From Malania oleifera (Eukaryota > Streptophyta > Magnoliopsida > Santalales > Ximeniaceae): a DNA stretch of 64,000 nt. Position numbers and translations under genes: made by a program. Positions 43,771-57,014 of the stretch are shown here, piece after piece (position 1 is the first letter of the stretch; each line of letters begins with the position of its first letter). The notes below the pieces were generated by a model, which saw only the letters and a list, made by a program, of their open reading frames with translations, had not been told where the DNA came from and did not search any database. The DNA is taken from contig NC_080428.1 in NCBI RefSeq assembly GCF_029873635.1, positions 64,827,101-64,891,100 on the forward strand. Direction: 5' to 3'.

Positions 43771-45250
43771 TCAAGCCCTAAGATCTTTGTTGATTTTTTT
43801 TACATGAAATTCTCACACAAATCAAATAAATCATAAAATTCAAATGCATGTTCACCATGATGAAATTATGGTGCATAGGTTATGCTCACTTATATGATCA
43901 CTAGATAATCAATTTCTTAGGTCAATCACCATATGTAATAATAATTATCTAAAATTGCTACATGCATTCAACTATCCTAAAACATATAGAATTAAGATTA
44001 AATTTTATTTTTGCCATCCAATTAGGTAGATTAAGGTGTTTTATTTTTTTCCAAAGGATTCCTATTATGGTCAAATGGTGCATGTATGCAATTATATACT
44101 ACCTAATTACCAATTAAACATAGCATCTACCTCCTATTTACCCTAAATGAAAGTAAGGTAAGAAGCATTTTGATCAATGCCACTTTGTTGGTACTATTTA
44201 TGTATGAAACACAAGCTAGGTGGTGCAAATTTACATTTCTTTAAAAAAAAAAATTATCGAGCACCTAGTAAACTATTGTGCATTAGTATATTCTCCCTAC
44301 CCACAATAAAGTTTTCGCTTCCATGGATGTGTGTGTATGTATTAATTGAAGATGAAGCAATTAAGTTTAGATGGGTTAAAGACATACCTTCACTTAATGA
44401 CTAGAGATTAGGAAGAAGACAACAACCAAGACTGCCACAAAGCCCTAATTCAACCAAAGACATTTCATCAAGCAATTGGTGTGTATTTATTAGGTTTCCC
44501 AAACCAAGACTTTTCCTCAACATGCTTATGTCATATATATATATATATGAGGAAAGTGCAAGATAATAGAGTTGATCTTTCATCAATACATTATCTCCTC
44601 ACTTTTATTGTTTTCAAATGAATATGATTTGATCTTTCCCTCTAAAAAACACATTCTGCACCAAAAAATTTCTTATGCAAACATAAGTCACACAATAATA
44701 TCAAATATTGTTTTAACTACAAGTATGAGTATCATATCAAAAATACTAAATGTACGTCCTAATTTCAGTAATGTGGCTAACATCACATTCTTGAGCATTA
44801 TTATGTTCTTGTCCCGAAGGCACACCTCATCTTTCTTTTTATTGAGCATCATGAGACCTTGGGCCAAATCATTCTTCAATTTGGGGGGTGATCGAGGTCC
44901 CCCCTCGTTTCTTTCCTTTTCTTTTTCTTATTTTGAAGTAAAATCAAAAGAAAAGTAAAGTTCTCATAGTACTAAACTATTGACACATAAAATCAAACTT
45001 GAACTCCATAACCACGATTTGTGATGCTCATTTGCAATCAAAAGGAAAATGAAAGCTTGGGAGATACTAATGCCCTCTGAGAGCCTTCTTCTATGCTCAA
45101 GTCAATATTGAGATCAATAAAGGTAACGTAATTATAGCATAGAAAATTTTATTCCCCTCACCCCCTCAGCCAAGGATACCCTCCAAAGTCTCCTTTTATA
45201 GATAAAATATTCTTTTGATATTCAATACAAATGTCATTAAAAGGATTTTT
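43771..45250. other. Intergenic DNA without recognised features
   Basis: AT-rich. One 128-codon frame at 44572-44958 (plus) has low-complexity Ser/Phe/Ile content and no family resemblance. A short (AT)n run lies at 44536-44550. Nothing else is supported. Confidence 0.5.
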
Positions 45251-45550
45251 TAAGGCCCCGTTTGGAATTTAGAAAATATTAATGAAAGAAAATAAAAATA
45301 TCAAGAAATTCACATTTTCATTTTGGTTATAAGGAAAGTGAAAAAGAAAATAAAAAGATATACAAAATCTATTAACAAAAAATTGATTTATACATCATTG
45401 ATATTTAATTTTTTTAAATTTTTAGTCATAGTAAAACAAAACTTTCATTTTTTATAGTATTTTATATAAAGAAAAATATAAAGAAAAAAAAGTTTTCTCC
45501 TTATTCTCTTTTCCTTTCCTTTCTTTTTCTTTCCCGAATAAAACCCTTAA
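45251..45550. mobile_element. MITE-like element with degenerate terminal inverted repeats
   Basis: Left end TTAAGGCCCCGTTTGGAA and right end CCCGAATAAAACCCTTAA read inward as related terminal repeats, both next to TTAA/TAA. The GGCCCCGTTTGG start and the CTTTCCTTTCTTT-type right end are common in plant PIF/Harbinger-like MITEs. The interior is AT-rich with no coding capacity. The repeats have diverged, so the superfamily is not sure. Confidence 0.45.
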
Positions 45551-46074
45551 TCCCTCAAAGAATCTACTATTTTATTTCCCTTTACTTCAGGGTTACAAAG
45601 TCTTTTATTACCCTTCCTTAATTACCCTTGAATTATACATATCAAGGTACCCCTCATCTTCTTGTTATATTTTATTTACCGCCAATCATATGATTTTTTT
45701 ATTTCATTTCACTTCCAACCCAATTTATTTTAGTACCATATTAATTTTGTGATAAAAAAGAGGCAAAAGTCCCACCTAACATGATTTTTTCTATTGTATA
45801 CTTTTTTAAAAAAAAAAAAAATTCATTTTGATACTATAGGACTTTTGATGCCACTTAATATTTAATTGGGATTAATAAAAACTTAGCAATTTGGTCCAAG
45901 TTTTGATAAAATAGATGAAATGTGAAGTGGGCCGAAAAATAGTTGTGTTGAATTGGGAACTTAATAGGACGGCAGAGCACAGGTGCCAGTCCTTCAAGGG
46001 CATCTCTTGGGTTAGGCTTTTGGTTGGTTGTGTTTTGTCATAGGGCTGAATTTTCCTGCTGTCCATTACAGTTT

Positions 46075-46112
<38 letters not shown>

Positions 46113-47219
46113 GTCTCTGCTTATACTTGCACAGAAAGGACAGAAGGTTGAACCAAAATCACTCACATACAAACAAACCATATACCAAACTCCCCAAGTC
46201 TCCTCCAGAGTCTTATCAGTAATGTACTATTGAATGATTAGTCCCACATGTCGGTTGAATTAATTATCATATATAAATCATGAGCATTTTAATATAGATT
46301 TAACAAACGCAAATAATAATAATAATAATAATAACCCATCTTGATTTTGTTTTTATCCCAACAATTGGTGCCCATCAACTTCCAAGTGTGAAGTAAAATA
46401 AGCCCTCGCTTTGTTCTTCCCTTCTTGGCTCCTATCCACCAGTTTCCTGCTATGTTTCTCATGTTCATACCTACTGTTGGAAGTTGGAACCATATAAAGG
46501 TCCAAGGATAAATTCATCATCTATTCAGCACACGTAGTGCAAGTGCAACAACCTCATGTCACGAGTGTTGAGATCTAAATACAAGTTCTTGATCTTATGA
46601 GAAATCAAACGTAAGGCGGCTGAGTTAAATCACCCCACAATCAATATATCAAGAAATAAAAGAATATGCTTAGAGATAAACTAAGAAAAGCAGATTATCC
46701 GTCATATCTATCTTTGCTCTAAAGGAGTAGTTTTATTCTCTTCTGCTCTCTTGGAAGCTGTATAAAGCAACTTTAGGATAAAAGTGGCGATCTTCACATT
46801 GCTTTTTAGGAGAAAATTAGGTGAGAAAAAAATAAAAAAAACAAACAGTCTACTGCAACATGATCTTCCTTTGGTGAACAGAAGAAAAATTTACACTGCT
46901 ATCTATCTCATATAACCAGAAAATCACTACAAAGCCTGGGGATGGTAGAAAAACAAAGATGCTCAATTGCTTACACTATAGAAGGAAGGCTGTATGCATC
47001 CCAAAAGAAAACATGCAGCATTATTTATGAAAATTACAAAGTTGGTAAGCCAAAGACACAATGGGAACCCAAATTTGTGGGCTAAAGAAACATGTACAAA
47101 TGCAATACCCATGGCCCCAAAATAACTTCACTCCCCCTCTGCAAACCCAATAGAAACTCCTCCTTACTTCCCTCTCCTACATATAATTCTCAATTATATA
47201 ACAAGGCCTCAACGCTTAA
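45551..47219. other. Intergenic region downstream of the DUF863 gene
   Basis: It contains an (AG)n microsatellite at 46078-46109 and an (AAT)n run at about 46314-46333. The last 200-300 bases before 47219 are probably the 3' UTR of the DUF863 gene on the minus strand. No gene is seen. Confidence 0.5.
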
Positions 47220-50200
47220 TTAGGTTAAAGGAAGGGATGGAGGATTACCTGGAGGGCATCTTTGTCTGCGGGGCCTTCTGGTTGTCTTTCCCCACCCAGT
47301 TAGGCTTCTATCCTCCAGCCCCACTTCAATGTTGGTAAGTTGCTGCACCAGTGGCAGTGGAGTGCAGACCGTACTCACTGCTACAGTGGGAGTTGGACTA
47401 ACCGCTGCTCGCCGCCTCCCCCTCCCACAACCATTTCTAGTAGCATTCCTTCTTGTCGGTCCTGACTGCCAAGAATGGCCTGTAGCTCTCATCAGCCCTC
47501 CAAGCGTCTGAAGATCTTCTGTTACCTCATGCCTCGATAGAGAAGCAAGCCCTGGGAGGATGTCCCGTTGAAAGTCCCTACGCTGCCTCCCTCTCCTTGC
47601 CTGACCCTTTCGAGTACGATTTGATAATAAAGTGGTTCCTGTTTCTTCCGCTTTCAGGCTATCTGCAATCTGAGGTTTAGACAGGTACTCTTCTACATTG
47701 GTCTCTGTCAGTTTCAGTGTCATGGACTCGAAGTAATCCATTCCATCAGTGGAAAATTCTTCATTTTCCCCATCTTTGCCCCTCAAAACTGTGCTGAATT
47801 TGCTCTCAAGATCACTCCTAGGTGAGAAAACGACCTCCACAAACCAGTAAAGAGGGTTCGGCAATGAAGCTTCATGTGCATTGCAACCCATGTCTTCAAC
47901 TTGGTTGTTTTGACCTGATGATGAAATTGCAACTATTGCCTCTGCTGCTATTGTCACAAGTTCATCCAGTGGATCTCCAACTTTTTGTTCTGGTGATTGT
48001 ACAGGAATCTCTTGTTGCTTCCCTGAAGATTCTTCTGCAGGAAGAATATCCTCATCAATCTCAGGAACTATGGGAGCTTCCAAATCTATCCCTGTTGCAC
48101 TCTTCACACTGCATACAGGAACAGAGACTGTTAATGAAGCTTCGTCCTCACTTATACACAAATTTAAATCAATGTGATTTCTGAAGCCAGAAACTTTTGA
48201 ATTTGTTTCCTTTTCTAAAACCAAAATATCTGCAGCTACTTGTCTACTTGAGTCAGGAAACATAGGATCACATGCCAAGTTAATATCAAGCACTCCATTT
48301 CCCCTATTATTTTCAATATCTCCGCCTTCTTGGTTGTGCAAAATGGATGCAGATGGAGACTTAACAGCAGATGACTCATTCTTAGAAATATAAGGCTTTT
48401 CAAAAATGGGCACACCAAGAATTTTTCTACTGTTCGGGCAGTCACCCATCTCAATCCTCTGGGCCTCAACATCACAGGCAGATGAAGCCACTGCAATATT
48501 CTGAGCAAAATTTGGATTATGATTGTTTCCAATTTCAGTTTTGTTGGACCACTGACTCGAAGCACCTTGGAAGAAACTCAATTCCACAGTGGTCAGATCC
48601 CTCCTAGAATTGGTGGCCTCATTTTTAGTAGGATTGACTCTGAGCCAGGGCAATGCTGTCAGATTGTTTTCATGCTTCCTTTTCCCATCTATAACCTCTA
48701 GACCTTGCTGGGGAACAGCTGCATTAGAGGAACTGCTTGAGAGCACCACATTCAAATTCATATCCTTTTCAGACTTCAAATCCATGCAATTTGAACCATT
48801 GAAGTACTTAGCAGAACCATGACTAATGTGGTGTTCAGAAGCTATATTATTATAATTACTGTACTTCATATTATCAAAGCCAACAGATGGGAAGAATAGT
48901 GGCTGCCCCTTGGACCCTGATGAGGATCCATGATAAAATCCATTCTGGTCAGGTAGTTCGCCCCCATATGCTGGGTCTGATCTAGAATTGTTGTTAAGAT
49001 TCCACTTATCTCCAAGAATTTCATGACAATGATATGACAACTGAGAACTCTTACTCGAGGTGGCAGCTGTGTTTAAACGTGAGCTCAGACTGCCACTGGG
49101 CTTTTCCCGAGACAAAACTGACTCAGACAAAGACTTGCCCAGATCAGAGGAGGAAATAAATGCCAAAGAACCATGCATATGGGAAGCAACAGCAGGTGCT
49201 GCATGATTATAATTGGAGTGATCTCTTCTTTCAGAGATTTCTAAACCAAAAACTGCCATCTCTCTCCACAGATCTCCCTTGCTTGGATCTGCCGGAAGAA
49301 GTGTTGAAGGTTCATGAGATTTGTTAGACTTAACTTTTGGCTGGGAAAGTAGATTCAACTTTTCTTCTGGATAACCTTGAGAAATTAATTTCTGGTTGCC
49401 TTTCTTGTACCCTTAAAAAACAGATAGACCAAATAATTAGATTAGACCTGGCAGGAATAATCCACTACATACAAAATGAAACTTTTTGAATTTAAGGAAG
49501 TCATTAGGTTTCTTATTTATAGAGTTGAGTAAAAAGACAACCTGTGTGACATGCGGGCAAGTGATTTTCTTAGCTAAGTTAAACTCATCACAGTTTTAGA
49601 ATATAAATGTGTATCTAAATGCGTACGAGAAAGCCATGTTTTCCTGAATTTTTCAGTTGCCACATCTCACGATATCCCTCCAGCCTATTTGAAATAAAAA
49701 ATCCAACATCTTCAGCTTTATCTTTTGGTTTAGTATAATTTCAATATAAATAAATGGAAAACGAGGTGGGGGCACCAATATGAGTTTGTTAAAAATATAA
49801 TCAGTTTGGAATTTGGATGATATGATGGTGTTGCAAGCACCTTCTTCTGGATAAATAAAGAAACCCATGCAAGAAGGTCAATAGCTAAAAATAAAAGAGA
49901 AGGAAAATGCAGAATTTAATTGGAAAACAAACTAGAAGAATTTTAATGCAACCAAAGGAAAAATTCTTACCTGCTTCAAGCATACAAGAAAACCACTCAT
50001 TACTATTTACTTTGCTCTCTAACTGGAGATTGCTTAGAGTCCCGTTATTGCTTTCATAATGGGACTTTGGTAAACTTTCCTTGGGCAGACCCAGAAAATG
50101 GGATTTTGGTTTTGCACAAATTTCATGGTTTTGAACCTCAGCATGGCAGGCTGCATGGCTTCGAAAATCAACAGATGCTGAAGCACTTGCCTCTTCCACT

Positions 50201-51382
50201 TGAATGGGTTCATTCAAGTCAGCCAAGTTATTAACATGCCCTAAACATGGAGTAGATCTCAAAGCATTTCCTTGGCAATCAGTTTTCCCATTCCCAGCAA
50301 GAAACAACTTCACCCCACTCTCAGAAACAATCTTGCAATTTCCAGGAGGATAACTCAACAATTCAGGAGCCTTTTCATCAGCTAATTGTTGCTCTTCTTC
50401 AGTATCAATATATTCATCCGCTGGAAGTTGAAGATCAAACATTTTTCTCCTAACCTTGGATGGCCTGGACTCCATCAACTCGCTATCTTTTGAACAACCT
50501 CCACTTTGGGATGGAATTTGGTCATTTTGCACATTTTTTCCTTTCACAAAACTCAAAGGAGAAGGAATGTTTTCAGCACTTGAAACAGATGATCTAGCAC
50601 AAACAGAGTTTCCCAAAGGAAAGTTTGGAAAATGCCATTTCCGATAATCCTCAGATGGTGCTTGAGAAGCCATGGGGCTTGATGATAGTGAGGGATCCAC
50701 CTGTATCCGCTGTTTATGTTGTCCCTTTCTTCTAATTTCATCCATCAAGTCCTTTTGTATTCCATAAAGTTGGTGGAGTTCAGAGACCTAATGCCAACAA
50801 GAAATTAAATAAATCCAAATCCTACAAATCGAATAGAGCACATAAGCAAATGTGACAACTTAATTTTGATGAACCCACGTCATATGAATAGAGCATAGAC
50901 CTAATTTCAACAAAAAAATCAGATAAATTCAAATCCTACAATAGTACAAATTGAATAGAGCACACAAGCAAACATGACAACTTAATTTTGATGAACCCAC
51001 ATCATATGAAGACCCTTTATTATTCAAACTTACAACACAGTAGAAGTGCCACATCCGTTGAAACCTGGATTTTTTATCATGTTCTGAGAAAATTTAAGTG
51101 TAGTAAATATTTATCACACATCAACAATGAACGTGAGGGTAGACATACCTGACTCTTAAATATGGCCTCATGCTTAAGCATTGTTTGCTTTACTACATCC
51201 TTATTGTACCCAGTATATGCATCTGCAACAGTTCTTGGCAAAAAACCATTGCAATACTGCCCATTTGCCAAGGTTTTCTCTCCATAATATAGGGGCCAGC
51301 TACCACTATTACAATCCTCATTAAGATCCCTCATGGAGTAATATCCTGGCAGGTAGCTTTTACACTGCACTTTTGTTCCCAT
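47220..51382 (-). CDS. DUF863 family plant protein (At1g69360-like), 3 coding exons, about 1080 aa
   Basis: Coding exons on the minus strand: 51149-51382, 49971-50787 and 47220-49411, with GT-AG junctions and consistent phases (3243 nt). The start is MGTKVQCKSYLPGYYSMRDL, the conserved N-terminus of the family. The ATG three codons upstream lies across the splice acceptor at 51385-51386 and is rejected. Residues 79-90 or so (VSELHQLYGIQK) continue a coiled-coil-like conserved block. The middle is long, Ser/Asn-rich and disordered, with short conserved patches (NLADLNEP, LDINLACD, HIDLNLCI, the last two resembling EAR-type LxLxL repression motifs). The C-terminus has a conserved basic region (RKGQARRGRQRRDFQRDILP, LASLSRHEVTEDLQTLGGLM, TGHSW) and ends in a conserved arginine- and proline-rich tail. 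The basic region and EAR-like motifs suggest a nuclear role; the function is not established. Confidence 0.92.
50784..51018. repeat. 113-bp tandem duplication covering the exon 3 splice acceptor of the DUF863 gene
   Basis: Copy 1 is about 50784-50896 and copy 2 about 50897-51018. They share GAATAGAGCACA and a long identical block TTAATTTTGATGAACCCAC. Copy 1 includes the used acceptor (minus-strand ATTAG|GTCT at 50788-50789). Copy 2 carries the same ATTAGGTCT at about 50899-50907, a second potential acceptor lying 113 bases upstream in the transcript. Confidence 0.85.
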
Positions 51383-51384
51383 TC

Positions 51385-54300
51385 CTGCCAATCAATGATG
51401 AAACATCACTAGTGAGGTAATAAGAAGTCAAAAACAACAACAATAATCAAATCATAAAGATCTCAACTATTAAAAGCAAATAAAAACTCAATTTTCATCT
51501 TTATTAAGCAAAAATTATACTCAGCAAAAGGAAAATTATACCTGGCAGAACTAAACCCACAAGGTCAGGATGCAAACGAAAAAAAAAATTGAAACACATG
51601 GGGGAAAATCAACAACAAAGAAAACCCTTTTGTTTTCTCGACAAGAAACAGAATTCAATCATCCAATATATGGAACTTGCTAAAATGAAGCACCAATACT
51701 GCACAATCAATAATGGATCCCCCAACACCACCCCCAATGGTCTGCACACAATAACTTCCCTCCCCAACCTCCAAAAAATAAAAGCTCTAAAAGACAATGA
51801 GGGGACATTGTGCATAGCTTACAATGCGTCACACAAGCAAGCACTAAAACATTTATGTCACAACCACAAAAATACATAGAAAATTAATATAAACATAGAT
51901 CAATTGCTGAAATGGCAGAATCAAACTGAATTAGCATTGTATGAGACATGAGCAAGGGTTCACATATGGGCCTTATATTGGCAGGGAAGCAACACACTCA
52001 AGCTTCTTTTCTCAAGACAGAACTAAATGAGCGAATGGGTAATAGAATCTAGAGACAAGGATGGGTATGCATATGTTAATGAGCACATTTAGATTAGCTA
52101 CCATCATTTCTATGAGTGCAACAAGTACATGTACAGTAACTACCAAAAAACTCATTTTTCATGATCGCAACAGTTTCCAGAAAAGCCCATCTCTTTCCAA
52201 ATAGAGGGATCAATTTAAAAAAAAATTTGGAAATGCCTCAAATTACTAAGAAATAGATATAAAAGCAAAGTGAAAAACAGCTCTGGAAACCACAAAGAAA
52301 CACACTTACCAGGAGAACTAAAAAAAAAGGGGGGGGGGGGGGGCACAAGGGATGTCTCTTAGACACAAGAATAGAAATAATAATGATAATGTGAAGGACT
52401 GAAGGTGAAGATTTAGTTTATAATTGATTTTCCTAATAAGCATCAAACATTTTGCTAGAGTTGTCTACTAGGATATTGTACTTGTTTCACACTTCCATAT
52501 TTAGCAATTATTTATAACTCATTCTGCATCCACTTCCCTCGAATAGTGCAGACGTTCCCATCAAAATGAAATCATTCCATTATGTCTTACATGAGAGGCC
52601 AGTTTTGTTCTACATAGCATTAGAGAGGAGATTAGTTTTCACCACAAATGCAGACATGTGCAAGCACATAAAAAAAAGAGACCACGGTTGTTGCATGAAT
52701 AAGATCAGTTTGAGGGTTTATGTATGAGTAGAAAAGGCTCCAAGCTACTGTGATGACAGCAGCCTTAAATTTGCATTTGTCTTATCATGTGGTGCATAAA
52801 CCTAAAATGGCTCCATCGATCAAATAAATAAATGAAAAATGATCTCATTTACATCAGACTTCCGAAAATGTCAGAGATAAGACATTAGGAGAAAATAACA
52901 AAGTGCGAACATCGCACAGCAGAAGGCGGCCCGGTTACATGCCTGCACACAAAATATTCAATTCATGCCTAAGCAAAGTAAGACAACGTCTCCACACGTA
53001 CAAACAATACCCCTTTAGACTACAACAATCGTAGGAACATTGAAACTTCAGAGGTTAACAATTATAGGAACATTAAGATGACCAAGGATATAATAGTGAA
53101 CTCTCTGCTAACAATGGCATATTTCATTTTAAGACTCATTCACAACTAAAAATTCAATTTAGTCACTGATGACTAATTTTAATTTAAATGGGTCTAGCTC
53201 AAAGTCAATAAATCTAAATTACAACACCATTCCAGTGACGCTTGACGCACTGACACTATCCATTTTCCTTTCCAAGACAAATTCTATTTTCGAAGATATG
53301 GAACATATAAAGTCAATCTTATGTTTAAGAAACATTTATGCCCATTGTGCCCTTATGCCTCATCGCTTGCCACGTCCTTTGTTATTTCTCCAAACACCAA
53401 ATGGACTAGTGTAATAACACTTCTTTCCTCTTTGCTCCCTCAGCATATTTATAGGGATTAGAAATACAATGTTTCGCATTTCATTGTCCCGCCAAAAACA
53501 AAGAGCATATTTGAGTCCATGGCGAGACAGCACAAAACTATTCTTTGTTATCCACTAGAAGACAGAAGAAGAAAAATAAACGACAGCCTGAGATGCATCC
53601 CTATCCCACTTACCAGAAAACACTAATACCCTGGTGAACTGTGAATTGGTGCTAACTTTCCAAGACATGGTACTTTGATCCTAGAGCACTAAATCTAGGA
53701 ATCCAAAGTTTTAATTCAATATTTTCCATGAGATACGTGTGTGTGTGTGTGTGTGTGGATTCAAAGCTTAATTTAATATTTCCATGGCATATGTGAATAA
53801 ATATATGTATAAAGTAGAAAAGGAAGCATTATCATATTATAATTTTTTTTTTCAGTCATTATTACTCTATTTCACAAAAGATTTTCTTTTAAAAAAATTC
53901 AGAAACATCTTAGAATCCACTCTTAACTCTTTAACATATAAGTGCTATTACCCATTTTTGCTTATTTATTTATATAAGCAGACCTCCCTAACAGACTGCA
54001 TTTTAAGTCTCATAACGTACAACTATCCTGTTTCGCTTCCCATACTGATAACTAGAGCATTCTACATTATAGGCAACATTGATCCGATTGCTTGGAGTAG
54101 GATACAAGGATCCTTTTTCTCCACTAAACTTGATTTAAGGAGATTCATTTCATTAACAATAGTTGTTAGCACACACTTCTTGTGTGTCTCACATTTTAAA
54201 ACTTACTGTTTTTCAGGGGAAATGGGAAGGTAAGAAGAAAATGGAAATTTATAAACATTTGTTTGAACTTAAAAATAAAAAATAATTTATTATAAATTAC

Positions 54301-57014
54301 TTATCTACCCCTGATTTGTAAATACTGTAATTATAAGATAACTTGTAAATTGAGGGAATTTTTGGAAAGATAAAGGGGCAACCTGGTGCACAAAGCTCCC
54401 ACATATGAGGGGTCCAAGGAATGGGTGGACCAAGACGGGTTTATAGTACACAGTCTTACCTTATATTTTTGCAAGAGACTGCTTCAATGCCTCGAACCCA
54501 TGACTTGTAGGTCACACGGCAACAACTTCACCATTGCGCCTAGACATCTCTTAGGACAGATGATTGAAAACTATGTATGCTTCCCTTAATTAGTAGTGAA
54601 TATAAATTTCATCCTATCTTCTTTTTTACTGTCCCAACCAACCTTCTTGTCTTCCCATCCACTTATGAAATTCTAAATATTTAAAGGAACATATTTCAAT
54701 TGTATGTTGCAACCTACACACATGCACGTGCACATGGACATGCATGCATGCATACAAGCACACCGTCCGAAAATAAGATCCCATGGCAAGGAATTGTACA
54801 ACAAAATTGGCAAACTCAGCGCACACGACTATTCAAAAATTTATCGTCTTAATTTAGTCTATAATGATGCAACAATCATATCTTTTCCTCACTACTATAC
54901 GTATAATTCACTATTGAGTATTGCCTATCTAATAATAGAAAATGTAATTTATTTCATAATAAAAATGGGAAAAAAATAGATACAACTGAGTATAATTTCC
55001 TAGTGAGTCATAAAGAAACCACGCCCAGTCTTTAAAAATGGAAAGAAAGCCACACAGTTCCATCTTAGGCTTTCAAATTCAATGTGATAGGGCATCAAGT
55101 TACTTACTACAATGAACTCTCACAAACTACTCTTCAAAATCTATTCTTACAAAATCCATTATGCCTAAAAAGTTTACCATTAGCAAGGAAACCAACGTAA
55201 GTGAGTTGAACTTTCTTTCCATCTTTAAAGTAATAACTCCAACCACTTCACACAATAAGGAGGACAGGATTATTCAAATAACACAGCTAATCCTGCAACT
55301 CTGCGTGGAGAATACATATAACACAATGCCATGATGGTGAAAGAAACCCAAAAATCCAATAAAATGCGAGCAACTGACTGCATGATCATTAAAATTATGT
55401 TGAAGGAATGAGATACTGACATCTTTATTGTAACTTTGTTTGGAATTGGAGATAATGTTATTTTGAACTCTTGAAAAATATTTCCGCCAAACAAGGAAAA
55501 AAAAAAAAAGAAATATGAAATAATTTCCAAGTTTGGATCATGTTGGGCCCTGCAGTGCAAGTGCACCGAATTTTGACAGATTTCAAGCACTTAAGATTTC
55601 ATAAACTCTGCTACTTAATTATGACATCCAAAGTTGTATTAATTGAGAAGGGCACCAAGATAACGGGCGCCATATTCTCCACATTGCTCCAAACATATTA
55701 TTCTACACTGTTATTAAGGAAAAACACTTGCAAGAGATAAACTTGAAGTACCACATGACAACTAAAAATTTATGATCAGCAGTTGTTCTTTGGAGTCATC
55801 ATTCTTTATTCAAAGTCCACTCGATAAATTGCTACAGGGTTGACAATGCATGGGCCTAAGCCAAACACTTGCTACCATTATCTAACCTTTTAAAAGAGAG
55901 GAAATGACATCTACTAGCGGACGATATCTTGATAAAATTTTACAGAAACTGTGATCAATGACAACGCTATACAAATCCAAACAATTGTCTCTCAAGTAAC
56001 AGTAATCCACAATTCTCATTGACTTTTATAATGCAAACACACAATAGACAAGGAAGCCAAGGACATCACAACCTCAGGTGCTTAAGTAGACAACTTGCCT
56101 TAAATAATCAAGTTATGAAGTACAATGAGCAGAAATGTACTGCAAATAAACCATTGGTGAAAATAAATGAAGACAAATAACTGGTTATCCATGCCTTCCA
56201 AAATCTCAGATAATATGTCAAGCTAAAATGAACTTATTTATAAGGCCCACAAGCCAATCAATGACCAGCAAGGATATCCACACAAAGCACATCAAGTTTA
56301 AAGAGCAGAATGCCCTAACCAAAGAAGCATCAAATTGCCATTGAGGAAGCTTCATAAACCCTAGAAGACAGCAATCCAATTTTGCCAATTTCTTTTACTT
56401 CAACACAAATAGATACGAGTTTGAGATTCTCTTTTCCTTGATGAATGCAAATGGAGCCGACAAAGTAAAATAGAGGTACATTAGCCATCATAACCAGCAC
56501 ATAATAAATTTATCAATAGAAAGAGGGGAATAAAAATATGCATAGCAAGGAAATCCAAGTTTAATACTCCCAAAATCCCAAGGGGAATTCCTCAGAGAAT
56601 AGGATTTATTGAGGACTGAGATATAACATAGAAGAATTTAAAAGAAGCCCGTCATAAGAAGGAAACTTGCAGTTTTAATTTTTCACTTTGCCAGCTATCA
56701 AGAAGGGAGAATCTACATTAACAAAAGTTAAAGAACAGATCCCCCATAAAAAAATATCACCCATCAAATCCATCCGTAGAGAAAATGAAAAGAAAGAGAA
56801 AAACAGCAAGGAAATGAAGAAATAGATACAAAATTTAACAAATGCATGAACCAATTATTCCAAACCAAACAAACCCCAGAAACAATTCTAAATATATATA
56901 TATATATATATATATTTAAACCCAAGTAGGCGAATCATCAAACACAAAAATCCACAAAACCCAGAAACAAAACCCCAAAAATCAAATTACCCAACAAATT
57001 CATATACAAATTAC
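51385..57014 (-). other. Probable 5.6-kb intron in the DUF863 5' UTR
   Basis: An acceptor at 51385-51386 lies two bases before the ATG, so the leader must come from farther upstream. The best donor candidate is GAG|GTAATT at 57013-57014. The interval has no coding exon. It contains a 15-base G run at about 52329-52343, a (GT)n run at about 53739-53758, an Au-type SINE at 54373-54556 and an (AT)n run at about 56890-56913. Confidence 0.5.
54373..54556 (-). mobile_element. Au-type SINE, near full length
   Basis: On the minus strand it has the Au SINE order: an A-box-like GGCGCAATGGTGAAGTTG at the head, the B box GGGTTCGAGGC in the middle, AAGCAGTCTCTTGCA, and the diagnostic 3' end GGGAGCTTTGTGCACC followed by a short T-rich tail. 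It lies in sense orientation within the probable 5' UTR intron of the DUF863 gene. The open frame across it on the plus strand is not a gene. Confidence 0.85.

Noticed and set aside
44572-44958. 128-codon open frame in the intergenic region
   Set aside because: Composition matches the AT-rich background and no homologous motif is recognised.
46078-46209. AG repeat plus CACATACAAACAAACC resembles the DUF863 leader region at 57.3 kb
   Set aside because: Beyond the simple repeat only short words are shared and in opposite sense to the gene; too weak for a duplicated leader.
49356-49358. TTG at the beginning of the long DUF863 frame as a start codon
   Set aside because: It is an internal leucine; exon 4 begins at 49411 and joins exon 3 in phase.
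51383-51391. Upstream ATG giving MAG before MGTKVQ in the DUF863 gene
   Set aside because: It spans the splice acceptor at 51385-51386, and the family N-terminus begins at MGTKVQ.
52329-52343. 15-base G run as a G-quadruplex
   Set aside because: A single homopolymer next to an A run; more likely a microsatellite or sequencing artefact than a designed structure.
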